NCBI GenBank assembly: GCA_017849555.1
Contig: JAFIGU010000085.1
Location: 96,779 to 160,778, forward strand
Source of the DNA: Sphingomonas sp.
GTDB lineage: Bacteria > Pseudomonadota > Alphaproteobacteria > Sphingomonadales > Sphingomonadaceae
Direction: 5' to 3'
DNA length: 64,000 bases
The notes under the pieces were generated by a model that saw only the letters and a list, made by a program, of their open reading frames with translations, was not told where the DNA came from and did no database searches. Made by a program: the position numbers and the translations under genes. This document shows, piece by piece, positions 36,169 through 44,685 of the stretch (its first letter is position 1; every line of letters starts with the position of its first letter).

Positions 36169-37290
36169 TCAGTCGATCGCGGCGTAGAGCGCGTCGATCA
36201 ATGCCTTGGCGCGCGGGTCGTCGCGGAGCTGCGTGCCCATGCGGTTCATCGTGTAGCTCATCGCGACCTGCGCGCCCGGATCGCCCATGGCGAAGGAGCC
36301 GCCCCAGCCGGAATGACCGAAAGCCGCAGGATTGGGGCCGTAGATGCCGTCGGTATTCATGAGGAAGCCCGCGCCCCAGCGAACCGGCAGGCCGAGCACG
36401 AGATCGACGCCTTCGATCTGCGTGCGGGTGGCGCGGACAAGGCTGTCGCGGCTGACTAGTCGGCCGTCGAGCAGCGCTGCGTAGAGCGCGGCGAGCCCGC
36501 GTGCATTGGCGTGGCCATTGGCGGAGGGCAGGTCCGCGGCGCGCCATTCGGGGGTATTGGGCGCGAGCGGATCGAGCGGCGGATTGGCGAGCGCGGCGAT
36601 CTGTGGTGCGGTGAGCGATCCGACTTGCGCCGAATCCATATCGGGCGGTGCGATCATCTCGGCGCGGCGGGCTTCGTCTTTGGCGTCCAGCCCGATCGAG
36701 ATTTCGAGTCCGCGCCGGCCGCGCAACTCGTCGGCGACGAACTGGCGCAGCGAAGTGCCGGTGATCCGCTCGAAGAGCTCGGTCGCGAGAATGCCGACCG
36801 AGATTGCGTGATAGCCCGATGCGGTCCCCGGCCGCCACAGCGGCGCCTGCGCCGCGAGTCGGGCTGCCGCCGCGCTACCGCCGAGCAGATCCGCGAACCG
36901 CGCCGGGGCGGTGAAGCCGCACAAACCCGCCTGATGCGAAAGCAATTGGCCGATCGTAATCGTCGCCTTTCCCTCGGCGGCGAATTCGGGCCAGTAGCGC
37001 GCGACCGGATCGTCGTACGACAGGCGCCCAGCATCGACGAGCATCGCAAAACAGGCGGCGGCGACCCCCTTGGTCGACGACCAGACGTTGACCAATGTGC
37101 CGGGCTGCCACGGCTGGGTGCGCCCCGCGTCGCGCCACCCGCCGATCAGATCGACCACGACCTTGCCGCCGACGATCACCGCGACCGCCGCGCCGATTTC
37201 GTTGCGTTCGGTGAAATTGGCATGAAAGGCCTCGCGCACCGCCGCAAAGCGCGGATCGCACACGCCCGAGATGGCAAAGTCGTCGCTCAT
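36169..37290 (-). CDS. Serine hydrolase of the beta-lactamase/EstB family
   Basis: Predicted 373 residues. The SxxK motif is STK in NVWSSTKGVAAACFAML (about residue 70), and SGYHAISVGIL supplies the catalytic Tyr. FGHSGWGGSFAMGDP is the C-terminal HxG-type region. No signal peptide is seen, which with the sequence fits EstB-like cytoplasmic esterases rather than secreted beta-lactamases. It follows the TBDR gene by 14 bp and is probably in its operon. GGAG lies 7 bases before the ATG at 37290; ATGs at 37293 and 37305 are alternatives. Confidence 0.88.
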   Translation of the reverse strand: MSDDFAISGVCDPRFAAVREAFHANFTERNEIGAAVAVIVGGKVVVDLIGGWRDAGRTQPWQPGTLVNVWSSTKGVAAACFAMLVDAGRLSYDDPVARYWPEFAAEGKATITIGQLLSHQAGLCGFTAPARFADLLGGSAAAARLAAQAPLWRPGTASGYHAISVGILATELFERITGTSLRQFVADELRGRRGLEISIGLDAKDEARRAEMIAPPDMDSAQVGSLTAPQIAALANPPLDPLAPNTPEWRAADLPSANGHANARGLAALYAALLDGRLVSRDSLVRATRTQIEGVDLVLGLPVRWGAGFLMNTDGIYGPNPAAFGHSGWGGSFAMGDPGAQVAMSYTMNRMGTQLRDDPRAKALIDALYAAID

Positions 37291-37304
37291 CATCGATCTC
37301 CGCA

Positions 37305-39584
37305 TCAATGCCGCCAGGAAAGCTCGACGCCGAAGGTACGCGGCGCGTTGTAATTCTTGTTGACGATGCCCAGCGTCGCGAGGTCGGTACCCTGCACTTC
37401 ATATCTCTTGTCGGTGAGGTTGCGGCCCCATATCGCGACTTCCCAGCCGGCATGATGGGTCAGCGCGATGCGGCCGTTGAACAGCCAGTAGCGCCCCGCC
37501 GCGATCAGCGGGTCGTTGGCGGCATCCTTGAACACCGACGACGAATAACGCGTCTCGCCCTGGAAGCTGATGCGCATCGCATCGCCGACCGGCAGATCGT
37601 AGCGGATGCGGCCGGTGAACGAGGTCGTCGGTGCATTGGGCAGGCGGTTCCCGGCCGGGATCGTTCCGGCGGCGGTGGTGAACGAGGCGAGACGCGTATC
37701 GAGCAGCCCGATGCCGCCGGTCAACGTCCAGCGCTCGGTCGGGCGCAGGATCATGTCGATGTCGCTGCCGAATACGCGCGCGTGGCTGACGTTGCCGACC
37801 TTCTGGACCGACAGCCCGGTCGCCGGGTCGACATAGCGCACATAGGTCTGCGGGTCGTGATAATCGTACCAGAAGCCCGCGATGTTGAAGGTCACCAGCC
37901 GCGAGAATTGCGTCTTCGCCCCCACTTCGAACGCGTTGAGCGTCTCGGGGCGATAGGGGATGAGCTGGGCATCATTGTTGGTGAAGCCGCTGAAGAAGCC
38001 GCCGCTCTTCCGCCCGCGCGAGGCGGAGGCGTAGAGCAGCACCCCCTCGCGCGGGCGGAAGTTGAGCGCGACCCGCCCGGTGAGATTATGGTCGCGGATC
38101 GTGCCGTCGATGAAGGTGTCGTTGATGCCGAACAGCGGCGAGGGCGTGTCGAAGGTCGTCCCGCCGACATAATGCCGCTTCTCGCTGGTGTAGCGCAGCC
38201 CGGTGACGAGATCGACGCGCGGCCCGAAATGCCACGTCGCATTGGCGTATAGCGCGGCCGAGCGGGTGACCTGATTATAGGTCGTCGTGCCCGCGCCGCT
38301 CGCCGCGCCGAACAGCACGAGCGGCCATTGCTCGGTCACGTTGGTGTTGTCGCCTGCCACGCGATCCCAGGAATAGAAACCGCCGGCGATGATATCGACA
38401 AGCTTTGTCTCGCGGCCGACGCGCAATTCCTGGGTGAACTGGCGGATCTTCTCGTTCTCGATAAAGTCGAACTGGTCGAGCGGGGTGGCATCGACATCGA
38501 TGTGATAGAGCCGCTTGAAGTCGATATAGCCGGTGATCGAGGTCAGTTCGAACCCGCCGACGCGATAGCGGATCTTCGCGAGCAAATTCACCTGATCGAT
38601 ATTATAGGGGAAGCTGCCCTTCCAATCGCCCTTGTAGGGGTCGCTGCGGGTCTGGCGATAGCCATAGGCATCGGTGCAATTGCCGTTGTCGAGATGCCCC
38701 GCCAGCACCGCGGGGCACAGCACGAACGGCATCCCGGCGGCGAACGTGCCGTTGAATTGCGGCACGCCCATTTCGGAGCGCGAGCGTTCGCCCTCCACCT
38801 TGAACAACAAATCGAGATCGTCGGTCGGCTGGAGCGCAAGCTCCGCGCGGCCGAGCCAGATGTTGCGGCTGCCGATATCGCGGCGCCCCGGCGCGCCGTT
38901 TTCGAGCAGCGAGCTGGTCCAATATCCTGTGCCCTGCTGCACCGTCTTGCCGCTGAGGCGAAGCTGCGCGCGATCGCCGAGCGGGGCGTTGATCATGACA
39001 TCGGCATCGACCGTATCGTAATTGCCGTAGCTGATCCGCGCGGCATAGCCGAATGTCTTCTCGGGCGGCGCGGACAGGATGTTGATCGCGCCCGCGGTGG
39101 TGTTGCGGCCGTAAAGCGTGCCCTGCGGCCCTTTCAGCACCTCGATCCGCTGCAGATCGAACAGATTGCCGCTCATCAGGCCGGGCGAGGCGAGGGGGAT
39201 CTCATCGACATAGACCCCGGCGGCCGGGCTCGACACGGTGCTGAAATCGTCGAGCCCGATGCCGCGGATCGTGACGGTCGGCAGCGCGCCGGGCACCGTC
39301 TCCTTGATGTCGACATTGGGGGCATAGGACGACAGGTCGTTGATCCCCGCGATGCGCGACGTGCGCAGTGTTTCGGCCGACAGCGCCTCGATCGTCGCGC
39401 CGACATTCTGCAGCCGTTCCTCGCGTTTGTAGGCGGTGACGACGATGTCGCCCGCGCCGTCGCTCCCGCTGGCGGCCGGCGTGGGCGGGACGGCCTGCGC
39501 ATAGGCCTGCGATAAAGGGCCGGCGATCGCCAGGCCGGCGATCATGCCCCCGCAAAGGCGCGCGCACGGAAAGATCCTGCTCAC
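37305..39584 (-). CDS. TonB-dependent outer membrane receptor
   Basis: Predicted 759 residues. Signal peptide about residues 1-30 (GLAIAGPLSQAYAQA), TonB box DIVVTAYKREERLQNV, plug motifs VTIRGIGLDDFSTVSSPAAG and EVLKGPQGTLYGRNTTAGAI. The barrel has many aromatic beta-strand ends; the last residues are ELSWRH, slightly unusual because the terminal residue is His and not Phe. It heads a two-gene unit with a serine hydrolase and is divergent from a tandem TetR regulator. Ligand unknown. Confidence 0.93.
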   Translation of the reverse strand: MSRIFPCARLCGGMIAGLAIAGPLSQAYAQAVPPTPAASGSDGAGDIVVTAYKREERLQNVGATIEALSAETLRTSRIAGINDLSSYAPNVDIKETVPGALPTVTIRGIGLDDFSTVSSPAAGVYVDEIPLASPGLMSGNLFDLQRIEVLKGPQGTLYGRNTTAGAINILSAPPEKTFGYAARISYGNYDTVDADVMINAPLGDRAQLRLSGKTVQQGTGYWTSSLLENGAPGRRDIGSRNIWLGRAELALQPTDDLDLLFKVEGERSRSEMGVPQFNGTFAAGMPFVLCPAVLAGHLDNGNCTDAYGYRQTRSDPYKGDWKGSFPYNIDQVNLLAKIRYRVGGFELTSITGYIDFKRLYHIDVDATPLDQFDFIENEKIRQFTQELRVGRETKLVDIIAGGFYSWDRVAGDNTNVTEQWPLVLFGAASGAGTTTYNQVTRSAALYANATWHFGPRVDLVTGLRYTSEKRHYVGGTTFDTPSPLFGINDTFIDGTIRDHNLTGRVALNFRPREGVLLYASASRGRKSGGFFSGFTNNDAQLIPYRPETLNAFEVGAKTQFSRLVTFNIAGFWYDYHDPQTYVRYVDPATGLSVQKVGNVSHARVFGSDIDMILRPTERWTLTGGIGLLDTRLASFTTAAGTIPAGNRLPNAPTTSFTGRIRYDLPVGDAMRISFQGETRYSSSVFKDAANDPLIAAGRYWLFNGRIALTHHAGWEVAIWGRNLTDKRYEVQGTDLATLGIVNKNYNAPRTFGVELSWRH

Positions 39585-39626
39585 GATATCCTCCCCATCG
39601 GATCATGCCGATCTGTTATTATCTCT

Positions 39627-39652
39627 GACATATTGGTATGTCCGGCCATACC
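39627..39652. promoter_or_regulatory. Overlapping palindromes between TBDR and tandem TetR genes
   Basis: Two perfect inverted repeats overlap: GACATA-TTGG-TATGTC (39627-39642) and GGTATG-TCCGGC-CATACC (39635-39652). They lie in the 107-bp divergent gap, 43 bp from the TBDR start and 40 bp from the regulator start. This is the best operator candidate for the tandem TetR protein, which has two DNA-binding domains. Confidence 0.65.
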
Positions 39653-39691
39653 GAGTTGTCAATATGCTTGCGATCGGGCACGGATGAGACG

Positions 39692-40951
39692 ATGAGCCGG
39701 ACCATCGACAGGAGCGCGGCGGGCAAGCCGCTCCGCGACGCCGCACGCGCGGCGCGACGCGCGGCGGTCCTGGAGGAAGCGTGCGCGGAGTTTCGCCGCG
39801 TCGGGGTCGCGGCGGCCGATCTCGCCGCGATCGCGCGCGCCGTCGGGGTCTCGCGCGCGGCACTGTATAATTATTGCGCCGGGCGGGAGGATCTCGCGCG
39901 GCAATGCTATCTCGAGTCGCTCGGCGCGCTGCAGGCGCTGCTTCACGACGCCATGTCGCTCCCCGGCATGGGGCTCGCCAAGATCGCTGGTTTCGTGCGC
40001 GAGGCGATCGGGCATGACCGGCCGATCGCCGCGATCGCCGCCGAGGTCGATCTGCTGTCGGGCGAGGCGCGCGCGGAAGTTGAGCGCGGGCAGGACGAAT
40101 TGTTCGATCGGCTGGCCGCGCTGATCACCGCGGGCCAGCGCGACGGCTCGGTGCGCGCCTGCAATGCGGCGATCGCGGCGCGGACGATCTGGGGGCTCGT
40201 TTTCTGGGCGCCGCTCGGCGAATTGTGGACCGGGCGCGCGGGCGAAAATCTTGCCGCCCGGATCGGGGCGGAACTGCCGCCGCTGGTCGAGCGCGGAATC
40301 GTCAGCAACAAGGGGCGCGGGCGGCATCCGGCGGAGGCGGCGAATTTGCTGGCGCCGATCCTTGCCGCGCGGCCAGACGATCGCATTGAGGAGGTGGCGC
40401 GCGCGGCGTCGCGGCTGTTCAATCGACGCGGGGTCGAGGGCGTCTCGCTCGACGACGTGGCGGCTGAGGTCGGCGCGACCAAGGGGCTTTTCTATCATCA
40501 CTTCAAGAGCAAGACCGCGCTGGTCCGCCATTGCTTCGAGCGCGGGTTCGAAATCTACGATCGCCTGATGAGCGTTGCCGAGGAAGGCGCAGACAGCATC
40601 GAGCAATCACGGCGCGCGCTGGAGTTGAATGTGATGGCGCAGCTCTACGGGCTGCATCCGATGTCGCTCAACATCTTCTTCCGCTGCCTGCCGGCGGAAG
40701 ATCAGCGGCGCTATTCGCAGCGCGCGTCGGCGTTGCTCGATCTTTCGGTGGGATTTGCCGAACGCGGCATGGCGGCGGGGCTCAACCGGCGATTCGACGC
40801 CCAGGCGGTCTCGCTTGCCTCGGCGGGGACGTTCCTGTTCCTTGGCCGTTGGATCGAGGGCGAGGATCTCGATCGCGCGGAACGCACCGCGGCTGAGGTA
40901 GCGGATTTCTTCCTTTACGGTCTGACCGCCGCTGCTGAGCCGATCGATTGA
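39692..40951 (+). CDS. Tandem (double-domain) TetR-family regulator
   Basis: Predicted 419 residues with two TetR units. The first helix-turn-helix is at about residues 23-70 (EEACAEFRRVGVAAADLAAI, then ARAVGVSRAALYNYCAGRED). The second is near 232-278 (ARAASRLFNRRGVEGVSLDD, then VAAEVGATKGLFYHHFKSK). The ligand-type halves are Ala/Leu-rich helices. It is divergent from a TBDR gene with overlapping palindromes between them, so local repression is likely. The ATG at 39692 is preferred over 39638, which would sit inside the palindrome. Confidence 0.87.
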   Translation: MSRTIDRSAAGKPLRDAARAARRAAVLEEACAEFRRVGVAAADLAAIARAVGVSRAALYNYCAGREDLARQCYLESLGALQALLHDAMSLPGMGLAKIAGFVREAIGHDRPIAAIAAEVDLLSGEARAEVERGQDELFDRLAALITAGQRDGSVRACNAAIAARTIWGLVFWAPLGELWTGRAGENLAARIGAELPPLVERGIVSNKGRGRHPAEAANLLAPILAARPDDRIEEVARAASRLFNRRGVEGVSLDDVAAEVGATKGLFYHHFKSKTALVRHCFERGFEIYDRLMSVAEEGADSIEQSRRALELNVMAQLYGLHPMSLNIFFRCLPAEDQRRYSQRASALLDLSVGFAERGMAAGLNRRFDAQAVSLASAGTFLFLGRWIEGEDLDRAERTAAEVADFFLYGLTAAAEPID

Positions 40952-40970
40952 AGCAACAGACAGGAGAGCG

Positions 40971-41405
40971 ATGATGAACGAACTCGCGGAACGGCGGCTG
41001 CAGACGGTGCGCGATCACATGGCGCTCGAATGCGCGTGCGACTGGGACGCGGTGATCGCCACCTTCGAGCATCCGCGCTACGAAATGTACGGCACCGGGA
41101 CGGTCTATGACGGCGAAGAGGCCGTGCGCGGCTATTTCCGCGCCTCGCGGACGCCCTTTCCTGATCAGGGCAATGAGATCATCGCGCTCGCTCATGCCGG
41201 TGACACCGTGCTGGTCGAGTTCTGGCTGACCGGCACGCATCTCGGCCCGCTGCGCGTCGGCGGGCGGGTGATCGAGCCGACCGGGCGGCGCTTCCGCGTC
41301 AGGATGGCCGCGTCGTTCGAATTTCCGCCGGGCGGCGACAAGATCATCTGCGAGCGGCCCTATTTCGATCCGATGCAGGTCTTCCACGCGCTTGGGCTAG
41401 GCTGA
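40971..41405 (+). CDS. SnoaL-like/NTF2-fold protein
   Basis: Predicted 144 residues. The layout, an N-terminal helix pair (LQTVRDHMALECACDWDAVI) followed by YDGEEAVRGYFRASRTPFPD and a strand-rich end (EFWLTGTHLGPLRVGG), fits the SnoaL-like branch of NTF2-fold proteins, which are small ligand-binding or cyclase-like enzymes. No catalytic residue can be assigned with certainty. It starts 19 bp after the tandem TetR gene, so both may be co-transcribed. GGAG precedes two consecutive ATGs (40971, 40974). Its end overlaps the convergent AraC gene by 9 bp. Confidence 0.75.
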   Translation: MMNELAERRLQTVRDHMALECACDWDAVIATFEHPRYEMYGTGTVYDGEEAVRGYFRASRTPFPDQGNEIIALAHAGDTVLVEFWLTGTHLGPLRVGGRVIEPTGRRFRVRMAASFEFPPGGDKIICERPYFDPMQVFHALGLG

Positions 41406-42281
41406 CCGGAACCGGCCCGGCGAGCAGCCGAGCCTCTTGCGGAACGCGGTGCTGAACGCGCTGGCCGATTCATAGCCGATCTCGTCCGCGATCCGGTCAA
41501 GCGATTTCGCCCCGCGTATCAGCGCATCCTTGGCGAGCGCCATGCGCCAGCGTGCGAGATATTCGATCGGCGCACACCCCAAGGCTTCGTGAAAGCGCGC
41601 CGCGAAGGCCGATCGCGACATGCCGGCGATCCGCGCCAGTTCGGCAACCGTCCACCCGGCGCGCACGTCGGCGTGGATCGCGCCAAGCACCCGCGCCAGC
41701 GCCGCGTCACGCATGCCGCGCAGCAGCCCTCCCGCGCCGTCGGTCGCGCGCCAGCGCAATGCCTCGATCAGCAGCACTTCGAGCATCCGCCGGATGACGA
41801 GCTCCTTGCCCGGATAGTCGGACGCGCATTCTTCCGACAGCAGCGCGATCAGCCGGCCGAACCGCGTCGCCCGGCCCGCTGCGGCCGGAATATGGATCAG
41901 ATCGGGGAGCAGCGCGAGCAGCAGCGGCGCATTGACCCGCTCGAATGCGAAGCTCCCGCCGAGCGCGACGAAATCGGGGTCGCCCTGCGGGTCGCCGTGA
42001 CGGACCGCCGCGTTGCGCGGCTCGACCGCGATGCAGGGGGCGCCCGGCTTGCTCGAGAGCGAAAACGCCGGAGTCGTCGGCAGCAGCACGAAATCGCCGG
42101 AGACGAGGCGTAGCGGCTCTTTTCCGTCGAATGCGATCCATGCTTCGCCGGCAAGAACGATCGTGAAACCGGGTGCGTCATGCGCCGCATAGCACACGCC
42201 CCACTCGCCACGCGCCGAGATCGGCTTCGACACGGCGGCGCTCGGCTGAAGCAGCGCAATCATATCGCTCAGGGGATCCAT
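41397..42281 (-). CDS. AraC-family regulator with cupin sensor domain
   Basis: Predicted 294 residues. The N-terminal half is a cupin sensor (WGVCYAAHDAPGFTIVLAG, LRLVSGDFVLLPTTPAFSLS) of the AraC cupin_6 type. The C-terminal half has both helix-turn-helix units: WTVAELARIAGMSRSAFAAR and LDRIADEIGYESASAFSTAF, followed by RKRLGCSPGRFR. It is divergent from an SDR gene and probably controls it. An inverted repeat (42285-42328) lies between them. Confidence 0.9.
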   Translation of the reverse strand: MDPLSDMIALLQPSAAVSKPISARGEWGVCYAAHDAPGFTIVLAGEAWIAFDGKEPLRLVSGDFVLLPTTPAFSLSSKPGAPCIAVEPRNAAVRHGDPQGDPDFVALGGSFAFERVNAPLLLALLPDLIHIPAAAGRATRFGRLIALLSEECASDYPGKELVIRRMLEVLLIEALRWRATDGAGGLLRGMRDAALARVLGAIHADVRAGWTVAELARIAGMSRSAFAARFHEALGCAPIEYLARWRMALAKDALIRGAKSLDRIADEIGYESASAFSTAFRKRLGCSPGRFRSA

Positions 42282-42284
42282 CGT

Positions 42285-42328
42285 GGACGATCCGTAATCA
42301 ATATTGGACGTTGAATTATAGATCGTCC
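42285..42328. promoter_or_regulatory. Inverted repeat between AraC and SDR genes
   Basis: GGACGAT (42285-42291) pairs with ATCGTCC (42322-42328) with a 30-base gap; a third GGACG copy is at 42306-42310. The spacing of about three to four helix turns could suit AraC-type sites. Candidate only. Confidence 0.4.
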
Positions 42329-42372
42329 GTACCTGCCTGTCTATCTCGGTATCAATCGACCCAAGGAGACAG

Positions 42373-43143
42373 ATGATGACCCGAACGATCCTGATTACCG
42401 GTGCCTCGTCCGGCTATGGCAAGGCGACCGCCGAATTCTTTCTGTCGCGCGGTTGGAATGTCATCGCGACGATGCGGCGCCCCGATCCGGCGTTGTTCGA
42501 CGATCGGAGTGGCCGGCTGCGCGTCCTGCCGCTCGACGTGACGAGCGACGAGAGCATTGCCGCGCTGATCGATGCCGCCGGCCCGATCGACGTGCTGGTC
42601 AACAATGCCGGAGTCGGTGGAGTGGGGGCGTTCGAGGCGATGCCGATGTCGCTGGTTCGCCAGCTGATCGAGACCAATACGATTGGCGTCATGGCGATGT
42701 GCCGGGCGGTCATTCCGCAGATGCGCGCGCGGCGGTCGGGCATCCTCGTCAACGTAACGTCGAGCGTGACGCTCGGCGCATTTCCGCTCGCCGCGGCCTA
42801 TACCGCGACCAAGCAGGCGATCGAGGGCTTCTCGGCCTCGCTCGCGCACGAGCTTGGCCATTTCGGCGTTTCCGTGAAGCTTGTCGAGCCGGGCTATGCG
42901 CCGACCACCCGGTTCGGCGCGAATGCGATCATCCCGGTCGGGGACCTTCTCCCCGGCGGTTATGCCGATTTCGCGCAGCCGATCCTCGACGCCTTCGCCA
43001 ACCCGCCGATGACGACGAAGGAAGGCGACGTCGCCGAGGCGGTGTGGAACGCGGTCCATGATACCACCGGCACGTTGCACTTTCCCGCGGGTGATGATGC
43101 GGTCGCCCTGGCCCGGATGCGGCGAAAAGAGTTGGACGGATGA
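42373..43143 (+). CDS. Short-chain dehydrogenase/reductase
   Basis: Predicted 256 residues. TGASSGYGKATAEFF is the NAD(P)-binding site, VLVNNAGVGGVG the NNAG motif, and VTSSVTLGAFPLAAAYTATK gives the catalytic Ser and YxxxK. So, unlike the SDR at 12555-13253, the active site is complete. The substrate is unknown. AAGGAG lies before two consecutive ATGs (42373 and 42376). It is divergent from the AraC gene, which likely regulates it. Confidence 0.9.
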   Translation: MMTRTILITGASSGYGKATAEFFLSRGWNVIATMRRPDPALFDDRSGRLRVLPLDVTSDESIAALIDAAGPIDVLVNNAGVGGVGAFEAMPMSLVRQLIETNTIGVMAMCRAVIPQMRARRSGILVNVTSSVTLGAFPLAAAYTATKQAIEGFSASLAHELGHFGVSVKLVEPGYAPTTRFGANAIIPVGDLLPGGYADFAQPILDAFANPPMTTKEGDVAEAVWNAVHDTTGTLHFPAGDDAVALARMRRKELDG

Positions 43144-43373
43144 TCCGCGAAGCTCGGTAGAAATTACGTTGCCAGCGTACTCCTCGCTGCGTCCGTGTTT
43201 AGCTTCATCTTAAGGCAGTAGTAAGCTGAGGCGGTGTGGCGCTCGCGCCGTGCGGCGATACAAGCCTAAGCGAACGCCGCGACTGACCGTCAGGTTGATG
43301 TTGGCCGGCGACGGCTGCGCGCCGCGCGGTCGCCATAAGATTGCCGACGAGGCGAAATGGGGGCGGAGGGACC

Positions 43374-44582
43374 GTGTACCGCGGGAAATTACAGCTCTTG
43401 TCCGGATTGGCCGCGATCGCCGTGGCAACGCAGGCTGGCGGCGCGGTCGCGGAGCAACTGCCGAAGCGGGAGGCGCTTCTGCAATGGCGCGGCGACGCGC
43501 AGGTCGCGGGTTACCGCCACATCGACCGCATCTTCTCGACGCATATCGTGCGGCGCGGAGCGAAGGTCCGCCCGTTGCCCGTCGCGGCCGCCGCGATCCG
43601 CCCTGCCTATCGCTACGGGGCGGAAAGCGGTTCGGCCGACGATTATATGGCGCGCAATCGCACCGCCGGCCTGCTTGTCATCCATAAGGGGCGGATCGTT
43701 CTCGAGAAATATGCGCTGGGGATCACGCCGCAAGATCGCTGGATATCCTTCTCGATCGCCAAATCGCTGACCTCGACGTTGCTCGGCGCGGCGATCGCGG
43801 ACGGCAAGATCGCCGGCATCGACGCCCCGGTCACCCGTTATATCCCGGAATTGAAGGGCAGCGCCTATGACGGGGTGACGATCCGCCAGGTGTTGACGAT
43901 GCGCTCGGGCGTTGCGTGGAACGAGGATTATGCCGATCCCGATTCCGATGTCGGCCGGCTCGCCGCGTCGATGGCGCATGACAGCGGCACGTCGCTGATC
44001 GCGACGATGCAGAAACTGCCCCGCGCTGCACCCCCCGGCACGCGCTGGCATTACAGCACCGGCGAGAGCAATATGATCGGCATCATCGTCACCCGCGCGG
44101 TCGGCGAGCCCCTCGCCGACTATCTGTCGCGCAAGATCTGGCGGCGCTACGGCATGGAGAGCGACGCGAGTTGGGTGACCGACGGTGGAGTCGAGATCGG
44201 CGGCTGCTGCCTCAACGTCACGCTCAGGGATTATGGCCGCATCGGCCTGTTCGCGATGGGCGGAGGCATGGTCGAAGGCAAACCCATCCTCCCCCGCGGC
44301 TGGATGGCGCAGGCGACCAGCGCTTATACCGATCATGCCGAGGGCGATCTGGGCTATGGCTATCAATGGTGGGTGCCTTCGCCCGGCACCTTCGCGGCGA
44401 TCGGCATCATGGGCCAGTATATCTACGTCGATCCGCGGCGCGAGACGGTGATCGCCGAGATCAGTGCCTGGCCCAATGCCGGTGACGACGAACATCATGC
44501 ACGACAGGCCGCGTTTCGCGCCGCGGTGATCCGGGCCTTGCCTGCCGCGGTCACATCGCGACGGCGGCCACGACACCGATAA
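43374..44582 (+). CDS. Exported serine hydrolase (beta-lactamase fold)
   Basis: Predicted 402 residues from a GTG preceded by GGAGG at 4 bases. The N-terminus (LLSGLAAIAVATQAGGAVA) fits a signal peptide. The SxxK motif is SIAK in ISFSIAKSLTSTLLGAAIA; HYSTGESNMIG supplies Tyr, and GYGYQWWVPSPGTFAAIGIM is a late conserved block. It belongs to the class C beta-lactamase/D-aminopeptidase-like family. A TBDR gene starts 103 bp downstream in the same direction. The 230-bp gap upstream of it shows no other gene. Confidence 0.87.
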   Translation: MYRGKLQLLSGLAAIAVATQAGGAVAEQLPKREALLQWRGDAQVAGYRHIDRIFSTHIVRRGAKVRPLPVAAAAIRPAYRYGAESGSADDYMARNRTAGLLVIHKGRIVLEKYALGITPQDRWISFSIAKSLTSTLLGAAIADGKIAGIDAPVTRYIPELKGSAYDGVTIRQVLTMRSGVAWNEDYADPDSDVGRLAASMAHDSGTSLIATMQKLPRAAPPGTRWHYSTGESNMIGIIVTRAVGEPLADYLSRKIWRRYGMESDASWVTDGGVEIGGCCLNVTLRDYGRIGLFAMGGGMVEGKPILPRGWMAQATSAYTDHAEGDLGYGYQWWVPSPGTFAAIGIMGQYIYVDPRRETVIAEISAWPNAGDDEHHARQAAFRAAVIRALPAAVTSRRRPRHR

Positions 44583-44685
44583 CATAACGACAATGACGCC
44601 CGGCCGCTTCCCATTGGGCGGCGGACATCGACGCGCCGCGCGAGAACATCGCGCTTCTTATCCAGCATTCAAAAGGGAGGACGAT

